Assembly: GCA_949298405.1 (NCBI GenBank)
Contig: CASFWA010000003.1
Coordinates: 62,001-126,000, forward strand
Source of the DNA: an uncultured Pseudomonadota bacterium
GTDB lineage: Bacteria; Pseudomonadota; Alphaproteobacteria; Rs-D84
Length of the DNA: 64,000 nt
Reading direction: 5' to 3'
The position numbers and the translations under genes were made by a program. The notes under the pieces were generated by a model that was given only the letters and a program-made list of their open reading frames with translations, searched no databases and was not told where the DNA came from. Positions 25,606 through 34,767 of this stretch are shown here, piece by piece (position 1 is the stretch's first letter; the number at the start of each line of letters is the position of its first letter).

Positions 25606-27669
25606 TTAGTCACCTGTTCCAAACATGTCTTCAACCCATTGTTTCAAGGTTTCGTTAGAACTTGCGTCTGCATTTCCGTTAACACTCATACAAGAAGTGA
25701 TTACAGATTTGCATGCGTTAATAGCGATATTGTTCTTTGTTGAACCACTTGTTGCATCTGCGTCATAGTTGTTCTGAGCCAAGCAGGATGATACGTCCAT
25801 GATGCAACTTTCAGCGTATTCAGACAGAACTTCATCTTGTGCAGACTTAATTTGAATCAGTGTGCGGTTCAAGAATTCTTTAATTACATTATTTGTTGGG
25901 TTGTACTTCAAATTCTGACCTGTACCAGTATATGTGACATCCTGGCATTTGTTCAAAACAGACATGCACATACCGTAGTTTTTACCGTCTTTATCATCGT
26001 GATATCCGATTTTATTTTGTAAAAATTCGGACATGTTTGTAGACGGTTTTTGTGCGGCATTTGCTGTAACTGTTTTTTCAATATAGTCACTTAATGTGCC
26101 AGAAGCGACATCTGTACCCCAAGCGTTTTTATTTGTTTCATAAACCCATGTTTTATAAAGTGCGCCATCTTCTATGTCGTTAGGCATACCTGGTTGGCTG
26201 CCAACAACAACTTCGCCGTTTACGATATATTTCCCGGTTGGGTCAAGACAGTTCTCGTAATCATCGCCGCAGACAAAGTCGTCTTGCATACATGAATCCA
26301 ATGCATTTATGCAACCGCGCAGGTCGTAAGAGTTTTTCTGTTGTGCAACCAAAAGACGCGCTTTTTGCAGAACACTTTTTGCATTTCTTACTGTTGCGGC
26401 CATTTGGTCATTAGAATCTGTTAGACTGCGTTCATAAACGATACATTGTTTATCAATTTCCAAATCATAAGCATTTGTAATAATAGATGTATCTACACCT
26501 TGTGCAGCGCAACTATTCAAAACAGATGCCTTACAACGTGCAGCGGCGGTTTTATATAATTGTTCGCCACGTTGGTTACTTATGCTTTCAGTAGATGTAC
26601 CAAGCAAAGAACTTAAATTAAATCCCGTGCTGTCAATTGTAAAGTCTAACAAACCAGACAAATCCAAACTTAAACCACTAGAAGTAGATGCAGAACCCGA
26701 TTGTACGTCTATAATCATGCCTTTGATTTTATCAAGGTCATTTTTCAATTGTGTATTATCAGTTGTTTGTTGCATTTCTAATTCTGCTTCGGTTTGTGTA
26801 AACAGAGTTTCTACTTCATCTGCGGTCAGACCGATGTATTGAATTTTCTGTGCAACATCTTGTAGTTCTTCTGTTGCTTGTTTCAGTGCTTCTTCTGTTT
26901 CTGCATAATTTTTTAAATTTGCACTACAACTGCAACGACCCTGGTTGTCGTCTAATACATTACAGAAGTTATCCATACAAGAAGTATATTGTGCTTTACA
27001 GAAATCAGTTAACTGCGCAAGTTCGTCCAAGGACATACTTGAAGAAGATGATGTTGTTTCAGATGATGTCGTTGTTGAAGTTGAACCAACACGAATTGTC
27101 GGGACTCTTGCCCTTACGGAAGCAGAACTGGATGCAGTGCTTGTATATAAAGGAACTGTGACAGTATCTGTTTGAACGATAGAAGCACGCGCTGTATTCG
27201 TGTTTGTTTTTTGAGATGCTTTTCTTGTTGTTACACCTGGTGTTTGATTTGTTGTACTTGTTGTGCGTGCGGTTGTAGAAGGACGACTGCTTGTAGCAGT
27301 TGTTGTATTACGAGATGGAACTGCGCGTGATGCAGATGTTATTGCAGAGCGTGTTGTCACAACGCGTGCAGGCGTAGAATTTGTATTACGTGTAGCAACA
27401 TTTCTGGTTGAACTTGTTGTGGAAGTTGCAACTGCGCGTGATGCAGCAGCGCGCCCTGTTGCGTTGCGTGGACTTACAGCAGTAGGAACGACGGGCGTTG
27501 CCGTCTTTTTTTCTTCTTCTTGTTCTGTTTCAACTTCTTCTTCTGCGACAGCAGGGTCGGCATATTCATCGGCATATTCCATGATTTCTTCATAGTAATA
27601 TGCAGGCGCAACTTCTGCAAAAGCCGGTAAGACCAACAGACTACTTAATACTGCGATAAATCTTTTCAT
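25606..27669 (-). CDS. Large cysteine-rich secreted protein, function unknown
   Basis: 687 residues from the ATG at 27669, supported by GAAGGG upstream and an immediate signal peptide (MKRFIAVLSSLLVLPAFA). After an acidic stretch comes a low-complexity Thr/Ser/Ala/Arg segment (about 45-190) containing many short TxR repeats. Then a Cys-rich part: DFCKAQYTSCMDNFCNVLDDNQGRCSCS, a coiled coil (about 245-310), and further Cys pairs (RCKASVLNSC, RGCINALDSCMQDDFVCGDDYENC, YGMCMSVLNKCQ, ESCIMDVSSC) through to the end. The even spacing suggests many periplasmic disulphides. No family recognised. Single gene. Confidence 0.85.
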   Translation of the reverse strand: MKRFIAVLSSLLVLPAFAEVAPAYYYEEIMEYADEYADPAVAEEEVETEQEEEKKTATPVVPTAVSPRNATGRAAASRAVATSTTSSTRNVATRNTNSTPARVVTTRSAITSASRAVPSRNTTTATSSRPSTTARTTSTTNQTPGVTTRKASQKTNTNTARASIVQTDTVTVPLYTSTASSSASVRARVPTIRVGSTSTTTSSETTSSSSSMSLDELAQLTDFCKAQYTSCMDNFCNVLDDNQGRCSCSANLKNYAETEEALKQATEELQDVAQKIQYIGLTADEVETLFTQTEAELEMQQTTDNTQLKNDLDKIKGMIIDVQSGSASTSSGLSLDLSGLLDFTIDSTGFNLSSLLGTSTESISNQRGEQLYKTAAARCKASVLNSCAAQGVDTSIITNAYDLEIDKQCIVYERSLTDSNDQMAATVRNAKSVLQKARLLVAQQKNSYDLRGCINALDSCMQDDFVCGDDYENCLDPTGKYIVNGEVVVGSQPGMPNDIEDGALYKTWVYETNKNAWGTDVASGTLSDYIEKTVTANAAQKPSTNMSEFLQNKIGYHDDKDGKNYGMCMSVLNKCQDVTYTGTGQNLKYNPTNNVIKEFLNRTLIQIKSAQDEVLSEYAESCIMDVSSCLAQNNYDADATSGSTKNNIAINACKSVITSCMSVNGNADASSNETLKQWVEDMFGTGD

Positions 27670-27769
27670 ATCGAAAACTTCCCTTCTATTACACTTAATT
27701 TTATCACATTCGCCAAAATCTAGCAAACAAAAAATAGACAAAAAACTTATGTTTTATATATTTTTTATC

Positions 27770-28795
27770 CTATTTTAAACCAGATACGTTTTTTTGCCAT
27801 TGCCAAGCGGATTTTAGAGTGTCTTCCAGGCTCCTTTTTGCAGCCCAGCCAAGTTTTTGGTTTGCCAAATCGGAAATTGCCCACAGTTCTGGAACATCGC
27901 CGGGGCGGCGTTCTGCGATGGTGTAATTAATTTTTATATTATTTGCGGATTCAAATGCTTTGATTAGTTCCATTACAGATAGACCGCGTCCTGTACCAAG
28001 GTTAAAAGTTTCTATACCTGGGTTGTTTTTTATCATGTATTGTATTGCGTCGATGTGTGCATCTGCTATGTCGTTAACATCAATATAGTCACGAACGCAA
28101 TATCCATCGTGTGTCGGGTAGTCATTACCAAAAATACTTAATCTTTCTCTTATGCCCGCGGCAGTTTGGGTTATGTATGGCATAAGGTTATTAGGAACGC
28201 CATTTGGCAGTTCGCCTATTTTACCCGAAGGGTGTGCGCCTATGGGGTTAAAATATCTGAGTTGTATTGCATTAAGTTCTGGGTGTGCACGAACAGTATC
28301 TTTTATTATTGTTTCGCCCATTACTTTTGTTGCACCATAAGGCGATGTGGCCGGTTGTAGAGGTGTTTGTTCTGTGACAGGTAATTTTTCTGGTTCGCCG
28401 TATACACATGCAGAAGAAGAAAATACTAAATTGGGTATATTAAATTCAACCATGTTTTCCAAGATGTTCATTAATGAATTTAGGTTGTTTTTATAATACA
28501 TAATTGGGTGTGCAACAGATTCACCAACTGCTTTTAAGGCTGCAAAATGAATAACGCCTACGGCATCATTGTTTTTTGAGAAAATATCTTTAATAGAAAT
28601 AGGATTTGTGCAGTCTGCTTTCTCGAAATCAGGTTTTATGCCTGTAATATCGGCTATTTTGTCTAATACATTTTCTTGTGAGTTTGATAGATTGTCGATT
28701 ATTAATACTTTAAAACCAGATTGTTGTAGCGCAACTGCTGTATGAGAACCGATATAACCGCATCCGCCGGTTATTATTATTTTGCTCTTTTGCAT
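27770..28795 (-). CDS. galE: UDP-glucose 4-epimerase
   Basis: 341 residues of the extended short-chain dehydrogenase family. NAD-binding GGCGYIGSHTAVALQ at the N-terminus, catalytic Tyr/Lys in SPYGATKVMGE, the upstream SSSACVYGEPEKLPVTE, and the substrate loop LRYFNPIGAHPSGKIGE and RDYIDVNDIADAH all match GalE. It interconverts UDP-glucose and UDP-galactose, feeding surface polysaccharide or galactose use. It stands alone; the glycosyltransferase at 40552-41715 is the only nearby sugar gene. Confidence 0.95.
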   Translation of the reverse strand: MQKSKIIITGGCGYIGSHTAVALQQSGFKVLIIDNLSNSQENVLDKIADITGIKPDFEKADCTNPISIKDIFSKNNDAVGVIHFAALKAVGESVAHPIMYYKNNLNSLMNILENMVEFNIPNLVFSSSACVYGEPEKLPVTEQTPLQPATSPYGATKVMGETIIKDTVRAHPELNAIQLRYFNPIGAHPSGKIGELPNGVPNNLMPYITQTAAGIRERLSIFGNDYPTHDGYCVRDYIDVNDIADAHIDAIQYMIKNNPGIETFNLGTGRGLSVMELIKAFESANNIKINYTIAERRPGDVPELWAISDLANQKLGWAAKRSLEDTLKSAWQWQKNVSGLK

Positions 28796-28881
28796 ATTTT
28801 CTCCTTTGTAAGATTATTATACTAAAAAAGAGTGCTTTAAAGGTTTTTTTTCGGATTGTTAATATTTTTAATGAATTTAAC

Positions 28882-28911
28882 TTGTAAAATTGATTTCAGA
28901 TATACTATAAT
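28882..28911 (+). promoter_or_regulatory. Predicted promoter of the phospholipase D-family gene
   Basis: TTGTAA (28882-28887), 18-nt spacer, TATAAT (28906-28911), about 20 nt before the start codon. Confidence 0.6.
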
Positions 28912-28931
28912 CGTAGGCAAAAGGGAAAAAA

Positions 28932-30518
28932 TTGTCTTGGTTAAAAAGGGTTTCTGTGTTTGTTTTTAGTTTACCGTTGATGGGGTGTACAACGGTTCCA
29001 ACGACTATACATGATGATAGGTTAAATAATTATGTGCCTAAGGTGACAAATGCAGATTTTAATTATGACCCTATGCAAACTCCGATAGCAAAATGTTATA
29101 AAAAAGAGTTAAAAAGCGGGGATGATATAAGTGGGGCGACTTTAATAGAAGACGGGCTGTCTGCGTTTGTTATAAGGGCGGCATTTGCGCGTATGGCGAC
29201 CAAGACGATTGATTTGCAAACGTATATTTATAGTAATGATTTCTCTTCCAAGGTTTTAATTGGCGAGTTAAAGAATGCTGCGGACAGGGGGGTAAAGGTT
29301 CGTATTTTACTAGACGACTATGGTACCAAGTCGGACATAGTTGATGTTATGCTGTTAAACCAGCATCCTAATATAGAGGTAAAAGTATTTAATACGGTAT
29401 CTAATCGTTCAAAACTGCTTTATTATCCGCAATTTTTATTAGATTTTAATCGTTTGAATTCCAGAATGCACAATAAATTATTTATTGTGGATAATGTTGC
29501 ATATATTACTGGTGGCAGAAATGTGGGCAGCAATTATTTTTATCCTGAAACAGCGTCAAACTTTTCTGATACAGATGTTTTGTTCATAGGGGATATGACA
29601 AAATATGCAACCGCAAGTTTTGATGAGTATTGGAATTATCATTTATCTATTCCTGCGTCCGTTTTCCCAAAGGCAAAATCTAAAAAAGCACTGAAGAAGT
29701 TAGAAAAAAAATTCAAGGAAATAGAAAAGAAAAGTCAAGAAGATATAAAACAATATAACAAAATAATATCACTTGTTCAGCATGAATACGAAAAAAAGAA
29801 TTTTGACTTTAGTTGGGGAAAGGGGAAGTTTTTAGCAGACCCACCGTCTAAAGTTGAAATGTCTATGGCAGAAAAGGAGAAATATAACGGTGATATAATC
29901 AAGGCCTTACAACATTTGTGGAAGGAAACGAATGATTCTGTATATATGTCCGCAGCGTACTTTGTGCCAGGACAGGGCGGTCTGGAACATATGTTGCACG
30001 AAGAAAAGTCCGGTGTTCATATGACAATTGTGACGAATTCTTTGGCGTCTACAAATGCGCCGACTGTTTATGCGAAATGGGAAAAATATAGAAAGAAACT
30101 TATAGAATCTGGTGCAGAAGTTTATGAATTTATGCTATCTGCAGAAAATTTGCGTGGCAAAGAGCACGATAGGGAACGTCATCAGTCGAGTTTTTCTGTT
30201 TTGCATAGTAAAACGATAGTTTTTGATGATGATATATCTTGGATAGGTAGTTTTAATTTGGATCCGCGTAGCGCATATTATAACACAGAAAATGTTGCAA
30301 TATTTGAAAGTAAGGAATTTGCTGACAAATTACGCGAAATGATTCTAAGGGATACAAAAACTTCGTGGCGTGTGACGATGGAAGATGGTGAACCGGTTTG
30401 GACTGGCAGCAGGCCTGGTGATAAAAAACCGCGTGTATATCATAAGTCACCAGATACAACTATATTTAGACGTATTTGGAAAAATATCACAAACCTTGTT
30501 CCAGAGAAGTTTGTGTGA
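28932..30518 (+). CDS. Phospholipase D-family lipoprotein, cardiolipin synthase-like (ClsC/YmdC type)
   Basis: 528 residues with two HKD motifs: HNKLFIVDNVAYITGGRN and HSKTIVFDDDISWIGSFNLDPRS, the paired catalytic site of PLD enzymes. A lipobox-like SLPLMGC near residue 19 predicts a lipoprotein processed by LspA. YmdC/ClsC enzymes make cardiolipin from PE and PG. The start is TTG (28932), with AAAAGGG upstream; the only nearby ATG falls inside the signal peptide. A Lys-rich helix lies between the two halves. Substrate is not proved. Confidence 0.85.
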   Translation: MSWLKRVSVFVFSLPLMGCTTVPTTIHDDRLNNYVPKVTNADFNYDPMQTPIAKCYKKELKSGDDISGATLIEDGLSAFVIRAAFARMATKTIDLQTYIYSNDFSSKVLIGELKNAADRGVKVRILLDDYGTKSDIVDVMLLNQHPNIEVKVFNTVSNRSKLLYYPQFLLDFNRLNSRMHNKLFIVDNVAYITGGRNVGSNYFYPETASNFSDTDVLFIGDMTKYATASFDEYWNYHLSIPASVFPKAKSKKALKKLEKKFKEIEKKSQEDIKQYNKIISLVQHEYEKKNFDFSWGKGKFLADPPSKVEMSMAEKEKYNGDIIKALQHLWKETNDSVYMSAAYFVPGQGGLEHMLHEEKSGVHMTIVTNSLASTNAPTVYAKWEKYRKKLIESGAEVYEFMLSAENLRGKEHDRERHQSSFSVLHSKTIVFDDDISWIGSFNLDPRSAYYNTENVAIFESKEFADKLREMILRDTKTSWRVTMEDGEPVWTGSRPGDKKPRVYHKSPDTTIFRRIWKNITNLVPEKFV

Positions 30519-30528
30519 TACAATTTTG

Positions 30529-30556
30529 TTGACAAAAATGCTTTATGTGATATTTT
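30529..30556 (+). promoter_or_regulatory. Possible promoter for a leaderless radical SAM mRNA
   Basis: TTGACA (30529-30534), 16-nt spacer, TATTTT (30551-30556). The predicted start of transcription falls at or just before the ATG at 30564, and no ribosome site is seen. Confidence 0.4.
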
Positions 30557-30563
30557 TGTCTAT

Positions 30564-31736
30564 ATGAAAGATGAAGTAATAAAAATTTCTGAACTGGGGC
30601 AAGATGAAGCAAAAGAGCCATTGTTTAAAACTTTATACAATGGGTTTATGGATTCATTTTCCAAAAAGCGTTTTGTAAAGAAGTGGGATTTTGTACCTGT
30701 TGATATAAGGCTTCGTTGCACAAATAGGTGTAATGAAAATTGTGCGCATTGTTTTGAGTGTAGTGGACCAAATCAGACTTTGAATTATATATCTGTTGAA
30801 GATGCGAAATATTATTTAAATTCTTTTTCTGGATTAAAAACTGTTTATATGACAGGTGGTGAATGGTCTTTGATATATGATGTGGAACCGCATTATATGT
30901 TAAAATTATTTAAAGAATTTGATATATCAAAGACGGATGTGTATTGTTTGCAGACTAATTGCAGATGGATTTTTGGACCAAAAAGAGAAGAGATATTAAG
31001 TGATTTGTTGCAGATTCAAAATGGTCTTGCCGCAAAAGGAAAGCAATTAAGATTAAGCACGTCAATTGATAGATATCATTCACCGCAAATAGCAGATTGT
31101 GTAAAAGAATTAATATCCTGTATTGCAAGTGATAAAAGATTTAAAGCGACTAAAATTGTAATTATGTCTGCTTGCATAGATTCTGGTATGGCAAAAGAAA
31201 AAGTTTTATTGCCAGATTTCTTTAAATCTCGTGGTGTGACATTAAAATTTGAACCTCAGAATATGGTGTTTTCTCCGTATTTCTATGTTTGTTATGCAAA
31301 TGATGTAAGAATTGTTGTTCATGAAGAAGGGCCGACAATGCGAATTGGCAGGGCAGCACAAAATAATTTTGGATATAAAATATTTTATCCGTCTATGCAG
31401 TGTGGTGGTCTTACAAAAGACACTCTTTGCATGGAATTATCTATGCAAGAAGACGGTATGATGAAATGGCATAGTTATTATGATTGGAATATTATGACGC
31501 CGTATAAAGATAAAAATGGTAAAAACAAACCTATTGCGCAGATAAAATCAGAATTGCTAAATGCTGCATGGAAAAAAGAATTTAAAGAAAATATGAAAGA
31601 ATTTATGTTTTGTATGATACCTGTTTATGGTTTATTACGCCGCATAAAAATAAATAAAGAAATAGAAAAGTCGTATTTAGAAAATAAGAAAAAAGTAGTA
31701 ATACGATTACAGAAAATCGATGAATTTTCTAAATAA
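30564..31736 (+). CDS. Radical SAM protein of unknown specificity
   Basis: 390 residues. The iron-sulphur/SAM motif CNENCAHC (Cys56, Cys60, Cys63) lies in RLRCTNRCNENCAHCFECSG, with extra Cys at 52 and 66; TGGEWSL is the SAM-contacting GGE-type motif. About residues 80-250 form the TIM-barrel half (LRLSTSIDRYHSP is a further strand). The C-terminal third has a few Cys (YPSMQCGGLTKDTLCMELS) that might bind an auxiliary cluster, and ends in a basic helix. No precursor peptide or partner enzyme is visible next to it, so peptide modification cannot be claimed. A terminator follows. Confidence 0.8.
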   Translation: MKDEVIKISELGQDEAKEPLFKTLYNGFMDSFSKKRFVKKWDFVPVDIRLRCTNRCNENCAHCFECSGPNQTLNYISVEDAKYYLNSFSGLKTVYMTGGEWSLIYDVEPHYMLKLFKEFDISKTDVYCLQTNCRWIFGPKREEILSDLLQIQNGLAAKGKQLRLSTSIDRYHSPQIADCVKELISCIASDKRFKATKIVIMSACIDSGMAKEKVLLPDFFKSRGVTLKFEPQNMVFSPYFYVCYANDVRIVVHEEGPTMRIGRAAQNNFGYKIFYPSMQCGGLTKDTLCMELSMQEDGMMKWHSYYDWNIMTPYKDKNGKNKPIAQIKSELLNAAWKKEFKENMKEFMFCMIPVYGLLRRIKINKEIEKSYLENKKKVVIRLQKIDEFSK

Positions 31737-31737
31737 A

Positions 31738-31776
31738 AACTCCTTGGCAATAAATCCCTTACAGCCGAGGAGTTTT
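31738..31776. terminator. Bidirectional terminator radical SAM gene / guaC
   Basis: AACTCCTTGGC pairs with GCCGAGGAGTT (one G-T), with A- and T-runs on the two sides. Confidence 0.75.
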
Positions 31777-31786
31777 TTAACAAGAT

Positions 31787-32872
31787 TTATTCCCCAAAAA
31801 CCGTATTTAATTGAGTGTTTACTCTATAAAATGTCGTGCATTTGGACACATCTTTTAATCTGCGTGCCCCGATGTATGTCATATAAGAACGAAGCCCACC
31901 AAGAATATCTTGGTTCATTTTGTCTATCGAACCTTTTAACGGAACTTCAACAACACGACCTTCACTTGCACGATATTTTGGCATGCCATGATAATGTTTG
32001 TTCTGTGCGTATTCGGACGACATTCCATAGAAAACTTTGAACTTTTTTATTTCTAATATTGGTTTTCCTGTTTCTGGGTCGATTTGGTTTGTTTGAAAAG
32101 TTTTTTCAATTATATCGCCCGCTGCTTCTTCACAACCTGCGTAAAATCCACCCATCATAACAAAGTCCGCACCTGCACCGAATGCTTTGCATATATCGCC
32201 AATATATACTACGCCGCCATCACTGCAAATTGCGCCGCCGATTCCATGTGCGGTATCTGCACATTCAAAGATGGTTGATAATTGTGGACGACCGACACCA
32301 GTAATTCTGCGTGTGATACAAGCACTGCCACTGCCGATTCCGCATTTTACTATATCTGCACCAGACAGAATTAGGTCTTCTACAAGTTCAGCAGTAACAG
32401 CATTCCCGACCATTAATAAAATATCTGGGAATTTATTGCGCATTTTAACAACTAATTCTTTTACGCGTGGAACATAAGCATTTGGAACATCAATACAAAT
32501 ATTTCTGCATTTGTCTGGATATTCAGTAAGTATTTTTTCTATTTTTTCATAGTCTTCATCGCGCAGCCCCATAGAAAGAAATACATAATCACGACAATCG
32601 TTTTCAGTTATGAATTTAATAAGTTCTTCAACAGGATAGTGTTTATGCAGACAGCAGAACATTTTATTTTGCATCATGTGTTTTGCGATTTCAAATGTCC
32701 CGACGGTCGCCATATTAGAAGTAATTATTCCTGTACCAGAAATTTTGCGTGGACACCATTTAAACTTGTATTCACGAATAATATCGACTTCTGAACGAGA
32801 GTTAATAAAAGAACGTTTTGGTTTAACTAAGACATCTTTAAAATCTAATTCTGTTTGTTCATATATTTTCAT
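31787..32872 (-). CDS. guaC: GMP reductase
   Basis: 361 residues of the IMPDH/GMPR TIM-barrel family without CBS domains, the size of GuaC. LDFKDVLVKPKRSFINSRSEVD at the start and ITSNMATVGTFEIA are GMP-reductase features; the catalytic loop KCGIGSGSACITRRITGVGRPQLS contains the nucleophilic Cys; DGGVVYIGDICKAFGAGADFVMMGG binds phosphate; YGMSSEYAQNKHY and EGRVVEVPLKG form the flap. It converts GMP to IMP with NADPH in purine salvage. Single gene between terminators. Confidence 0.95.
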   Translation of the reverse strand: MKIYEQTELDFKDVLVKPKRSFINSRSEVDIIREYKFKWCPRKISGTGIITSNMATVGTFEIAKHMMQNKMFCCLHKHYPVEELIKFITENDCRDYVFLSMGLRDEDYEKIEKILTEYPDKCRNICIDVPNAYVPRVKELVVKMRNKFPDILLMVGNAVTAELVEDLILSGADIVKCGIGSGSACITRRITGVGRPQLSTIFECADTAHGIGGAICSDGGVVYIGDICKAFGAGADFVMMGGFYAGCEEAAGDIIEKTFQTNQIDPETGKPILEIKKFKVFYGMSSEYAQNKHYHGMPKYRASEGRVVEVPLKGSIDKMNQDILGGLRSYMTYIGARRLKDVSKCTTFYRVNTQLNTVFGE

Positions 32873-32938
32873 ATTTTATCCTTACCTTTTACAATGAATT
32901 TTAGAACTAAAAATAATGCTGTTCAACAAATAAAAAAG

Positions 32939-32957
32939 GCCGGTAATTGCCGGCTTT
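32939..32957 (-). terminator. Terminator of the small membrane protein gene
   Basis: GCCGG-TAATTG-CCGGC followed on the minus strand by the T-rich complement of AAAAAA (32931-32937). Confidence 0.7.
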
Positions 32958-33287
32958 TTAATGATGTGCTATTATATGTAAAACGATGCTTATAATAAAT
33001 ATTGCGGTTATTATTCCCAGAATAATTTTTTGTGTTCTGTGACCACCTTTTTCATGACAATGTTCGCATTCGCATTTGCAATCTTTTAATACCAAGTACC
33101 AAGATAAAATCAGCATCACGGCAGAGAATACAAATAACCAAGGTTCAAACCAGTGTGGTATAAATTCTGCGTGTGCAAATTCCGGGGCGAAAAGAGATAC
33201 TATGGATAATACTATTGGCAATACGCAGCAGAAAAGGTGCGGCAGTATGCTTGCGATGATTCCAATTTTTATTGCTTTATTTCTCAT
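32958..33287 (-). CDS. Small membrane protein with CC motif and His/Cys loop, MerT/MerC-like
   Basis: 109 residues with three predicted helices (about 6-33, 46-66, 86-107). A vicinal Cys pair sits in the first helix (PHLFCCVLPIVL), as in MerT-type metal transporters, and the loop after the second helix reads CKCECEHCHEKGGH, a likely soft-metal site. The protein ends in His-His. Transport or sensing of a metal ion is inferred; no mercuric reductase or regulator is nearby. An alternative is an uncharacterised membrane family of gut bacteria. Confidence 0.6.
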   Translation of the reverse strand: MRNKAIKIGIIASILPHLFCCVLPIVLSIVSLFAPEFAHAEFIPHWFEPWLFVFSAVMLILSWYLVLKDCKCECEHCHEKGGHRTQKIILGIITAIFIISIVLHIIAHH

Positions 33288-33307
33288 GAAGGATTCTTTT
33301 GTTTTTT

Positions 33308-33383
33308 TGGTATCCCCAACAGGAATCGAACCTGTATCAAAGGTTTAGGAAACCTCTATTCTATCCAGTTGAACTATGGGGAC
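33308..33383 (-). tRNA. tRNA-Arg (CCT)
   Basis: Read on the minus strand: acceptor GTCCCCA / TGGGGAT, anticodon loop TTCCTAA (anticodon CCT), T-arm CAGGTTCGATTCCTG, encoded CCA end. 76 nt. Confidence 0.95.
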
Positions 33384-33415
33384 AGTGAACTATATTTTAT
33401 TCATAGATTTTAATA

Positions 33416-33444
33416 TTGCAAGTTGTAATCTCGGCTTGTATAAT
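33416..33444 (+). promoter_or_regulatory. Promoter of fabH-ihfA
   Basis: TTGCAA (33416-33421), 17-nt spacer, TATAAT (33439-33444), 24 nt before the fabH ATG. Confidence 0.75.
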
Positions 33445-33468
33445 ACCCCAGATAAAAAAGGAAGGTGT

Positions 33469-34407
33469 ATGGGAAGCAGACTTATTGGGTATGGGTCTTA
33501 TTTGCCTGAAAGGGTTATGACCAATCAAGATTTTGAAAAAATAATGGACACTTCTGATGAATGGATTGTTCAACGCACAGGTATGCGGGAACGTCATTTT
33601 GCACGTGATGATGAAACTGTTGTGGATTTGGCGACGGTTGCGGCACAACGTGCGCTAGATAATGCGGGGCTTACAATAAATGATATTGATTTGATAATCG
33701 TCGCCACCACAACGCCGGAACTAGATTTTCCATCGGTTGGTGTACAAGTTTTTGGTCGATTAGGGGCGACAAACAATGCGCCTGCATTTGATGTTCGTGG
33801 TGCTTGTACGGGGTATATTTATGCGTTGCATTGTGCGCGTGCGTTTTTTACGGCTGGTATTCATCATCGTATAATGGTTATCGGTGCGGAAAAAATGACA
33901 AGGTTTATAGATTGGCAAGATAGAAGTACAGCGGTATTATTTGGTGATGGTGCAGGTGCTTTGATATTTGAACATTCCACATCAAGTTATTCTGGTATAA
34001 TAGATACGGTTGTTATGTCAGATGGTAAAGAATTTGATATGTTGCATGGTTCTTTGGACCATCATATAATAATGAATGGACCAGAAACTTATAAGAAGGC
34101 AGTGACATTAATGCCCGAGGCAGCAAATTATATAATGGAACATGCTGGAATTACTGCAGATAATGTGGATTGGATAGTCCCGCATCAGGCGAATTTGCGT
34201 ATAATTCAAAGTGGTGCAGAAAGGTTGGGTTTCCCATTAGAAAAGATTTTGGTAACGGTTGATAAGCATGCGAACACAAGTGGTGCTTCTGGTGTATTAG
34301 CATTGTCATATGCGTTTGATAAAGGCTTGATAAAGAAGGGGCAATTAATATTATATCCTGCATTTGGCAGTGGGTTAACATGGGGTGCGGCTTTAATAAG
34401 GGTGTAA
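33469..34407 (+). CDS. fabH: 3-oxoacyl-ACP synthase III (FabH)
   Basis: 312 residues from the ATG at 33469, which has AAGGAAGG upstream; a longer reading would run into the tRNA-Arg and promoter. The catalytic triad is visible: Cys in FDVRGACTGYIYAL, His in WIVPHQANLRII and Asn in HANTSGASG. DTSDEWIVQRTGMRERHFA is the family N-terminal signature. It condenses acetyl-CoA with malonyl-ACP to start fatty acid synthesis. ihfA follows 3 nt after its stop, as in many alphaproteobacteria, but plsX, the usual first gene, is elsewhere. Confidence 0.97.
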   Translation: MGSRLIGYGSYLPERVMTNQDFEKIMDTSDEWIVQRTGMRERHFARDDETVVDLATVAAQRALDNAGLTINDIDLIIVATTTPELDFPSVGVQVFGRLGATNNAPAFDVRGACTGYIYALHCARAFFTAGIHHRIMVIGAEKMTRFIDWQDRSTAVLFGDGAGALIFEHSTSSYSGIIDTVVMSDGKEFDMLHGSLDHHIIMNGPETYKKAVTLMPEAANYIMEHAGITADNVDWIVPHQANLRIIQSGAERLGFPLEKILVTVDKHANTSGASGVLALSYAFDKGLIKKGQLILYPAFGSGLTWGAALIRV

Positions 34408-34410
34408 AAA

Positions 34411-34698
34411 ATGGCAACGATAACAAGAAGTGATTTTGCAAATCGGTTACGCGAACGTTTTGGCTTAACGACCGCGGATGCGTATAAGTTAGTTGATATA
34501 GTTTTTGATGAAATACGTGAATCGTTAATTCATGGGGAAGAAGTAAAATTTGCAGGTTTCGGCAGTTTTAAAATTTTGACCAAGGCGCAGCGAATGGGGC
34601 GTAATCCAAAAACGGGTGAACCTGCGGTAATCAGTGCGCGCAGGGTGGCATCGTTCAGACCCAGCAACGAATTTAGAAAGCGTGTTGCAGAACAATAA
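34411..34698 (+). CDS. ihfA: Integration host factor alpha subunit
   Basis: 95 residues of the HU/IHF DNA-bending family. ITRSDFANRLRERFGLTTADAYKLVDIVFDEIRESLIHGEEVKFAGFGSF and the minor-groove arm GRNPKTGEPAVISARRVASFRPS match IHF alpha better than HU (RMGRNPKTGE). It would pair with an IhfB encoded elsewhere. Co-transcribed with fabH; a terminator follows immediately. Confidence 0.92.
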   Translation: MATITRSDFANRLRERFGLTTADAYKLVDIVFDEIRESLIHGEEVKFAGFGSFKILTKAQRMGRNPKTGEPAVISARRVASFRPSNEFRKRVAEQ

Positions 34699-34701
34699 AA
34701 A

Positions 34702-34726
34702 CACCGGTAAATACCGGCGTTTTTTA
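34702..34726 (+). terminator. fabH-ihfA terminator
   Basis: CACCGGTA-AA-TACCGGCG with one internal mismatch, followed by TTTTTTATT. Confidence 0.75.
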
Positions 34727-34767
34727 TTAGCGACAAGATTTATTTTTTTGTGGGCTTGTGATGAAAT

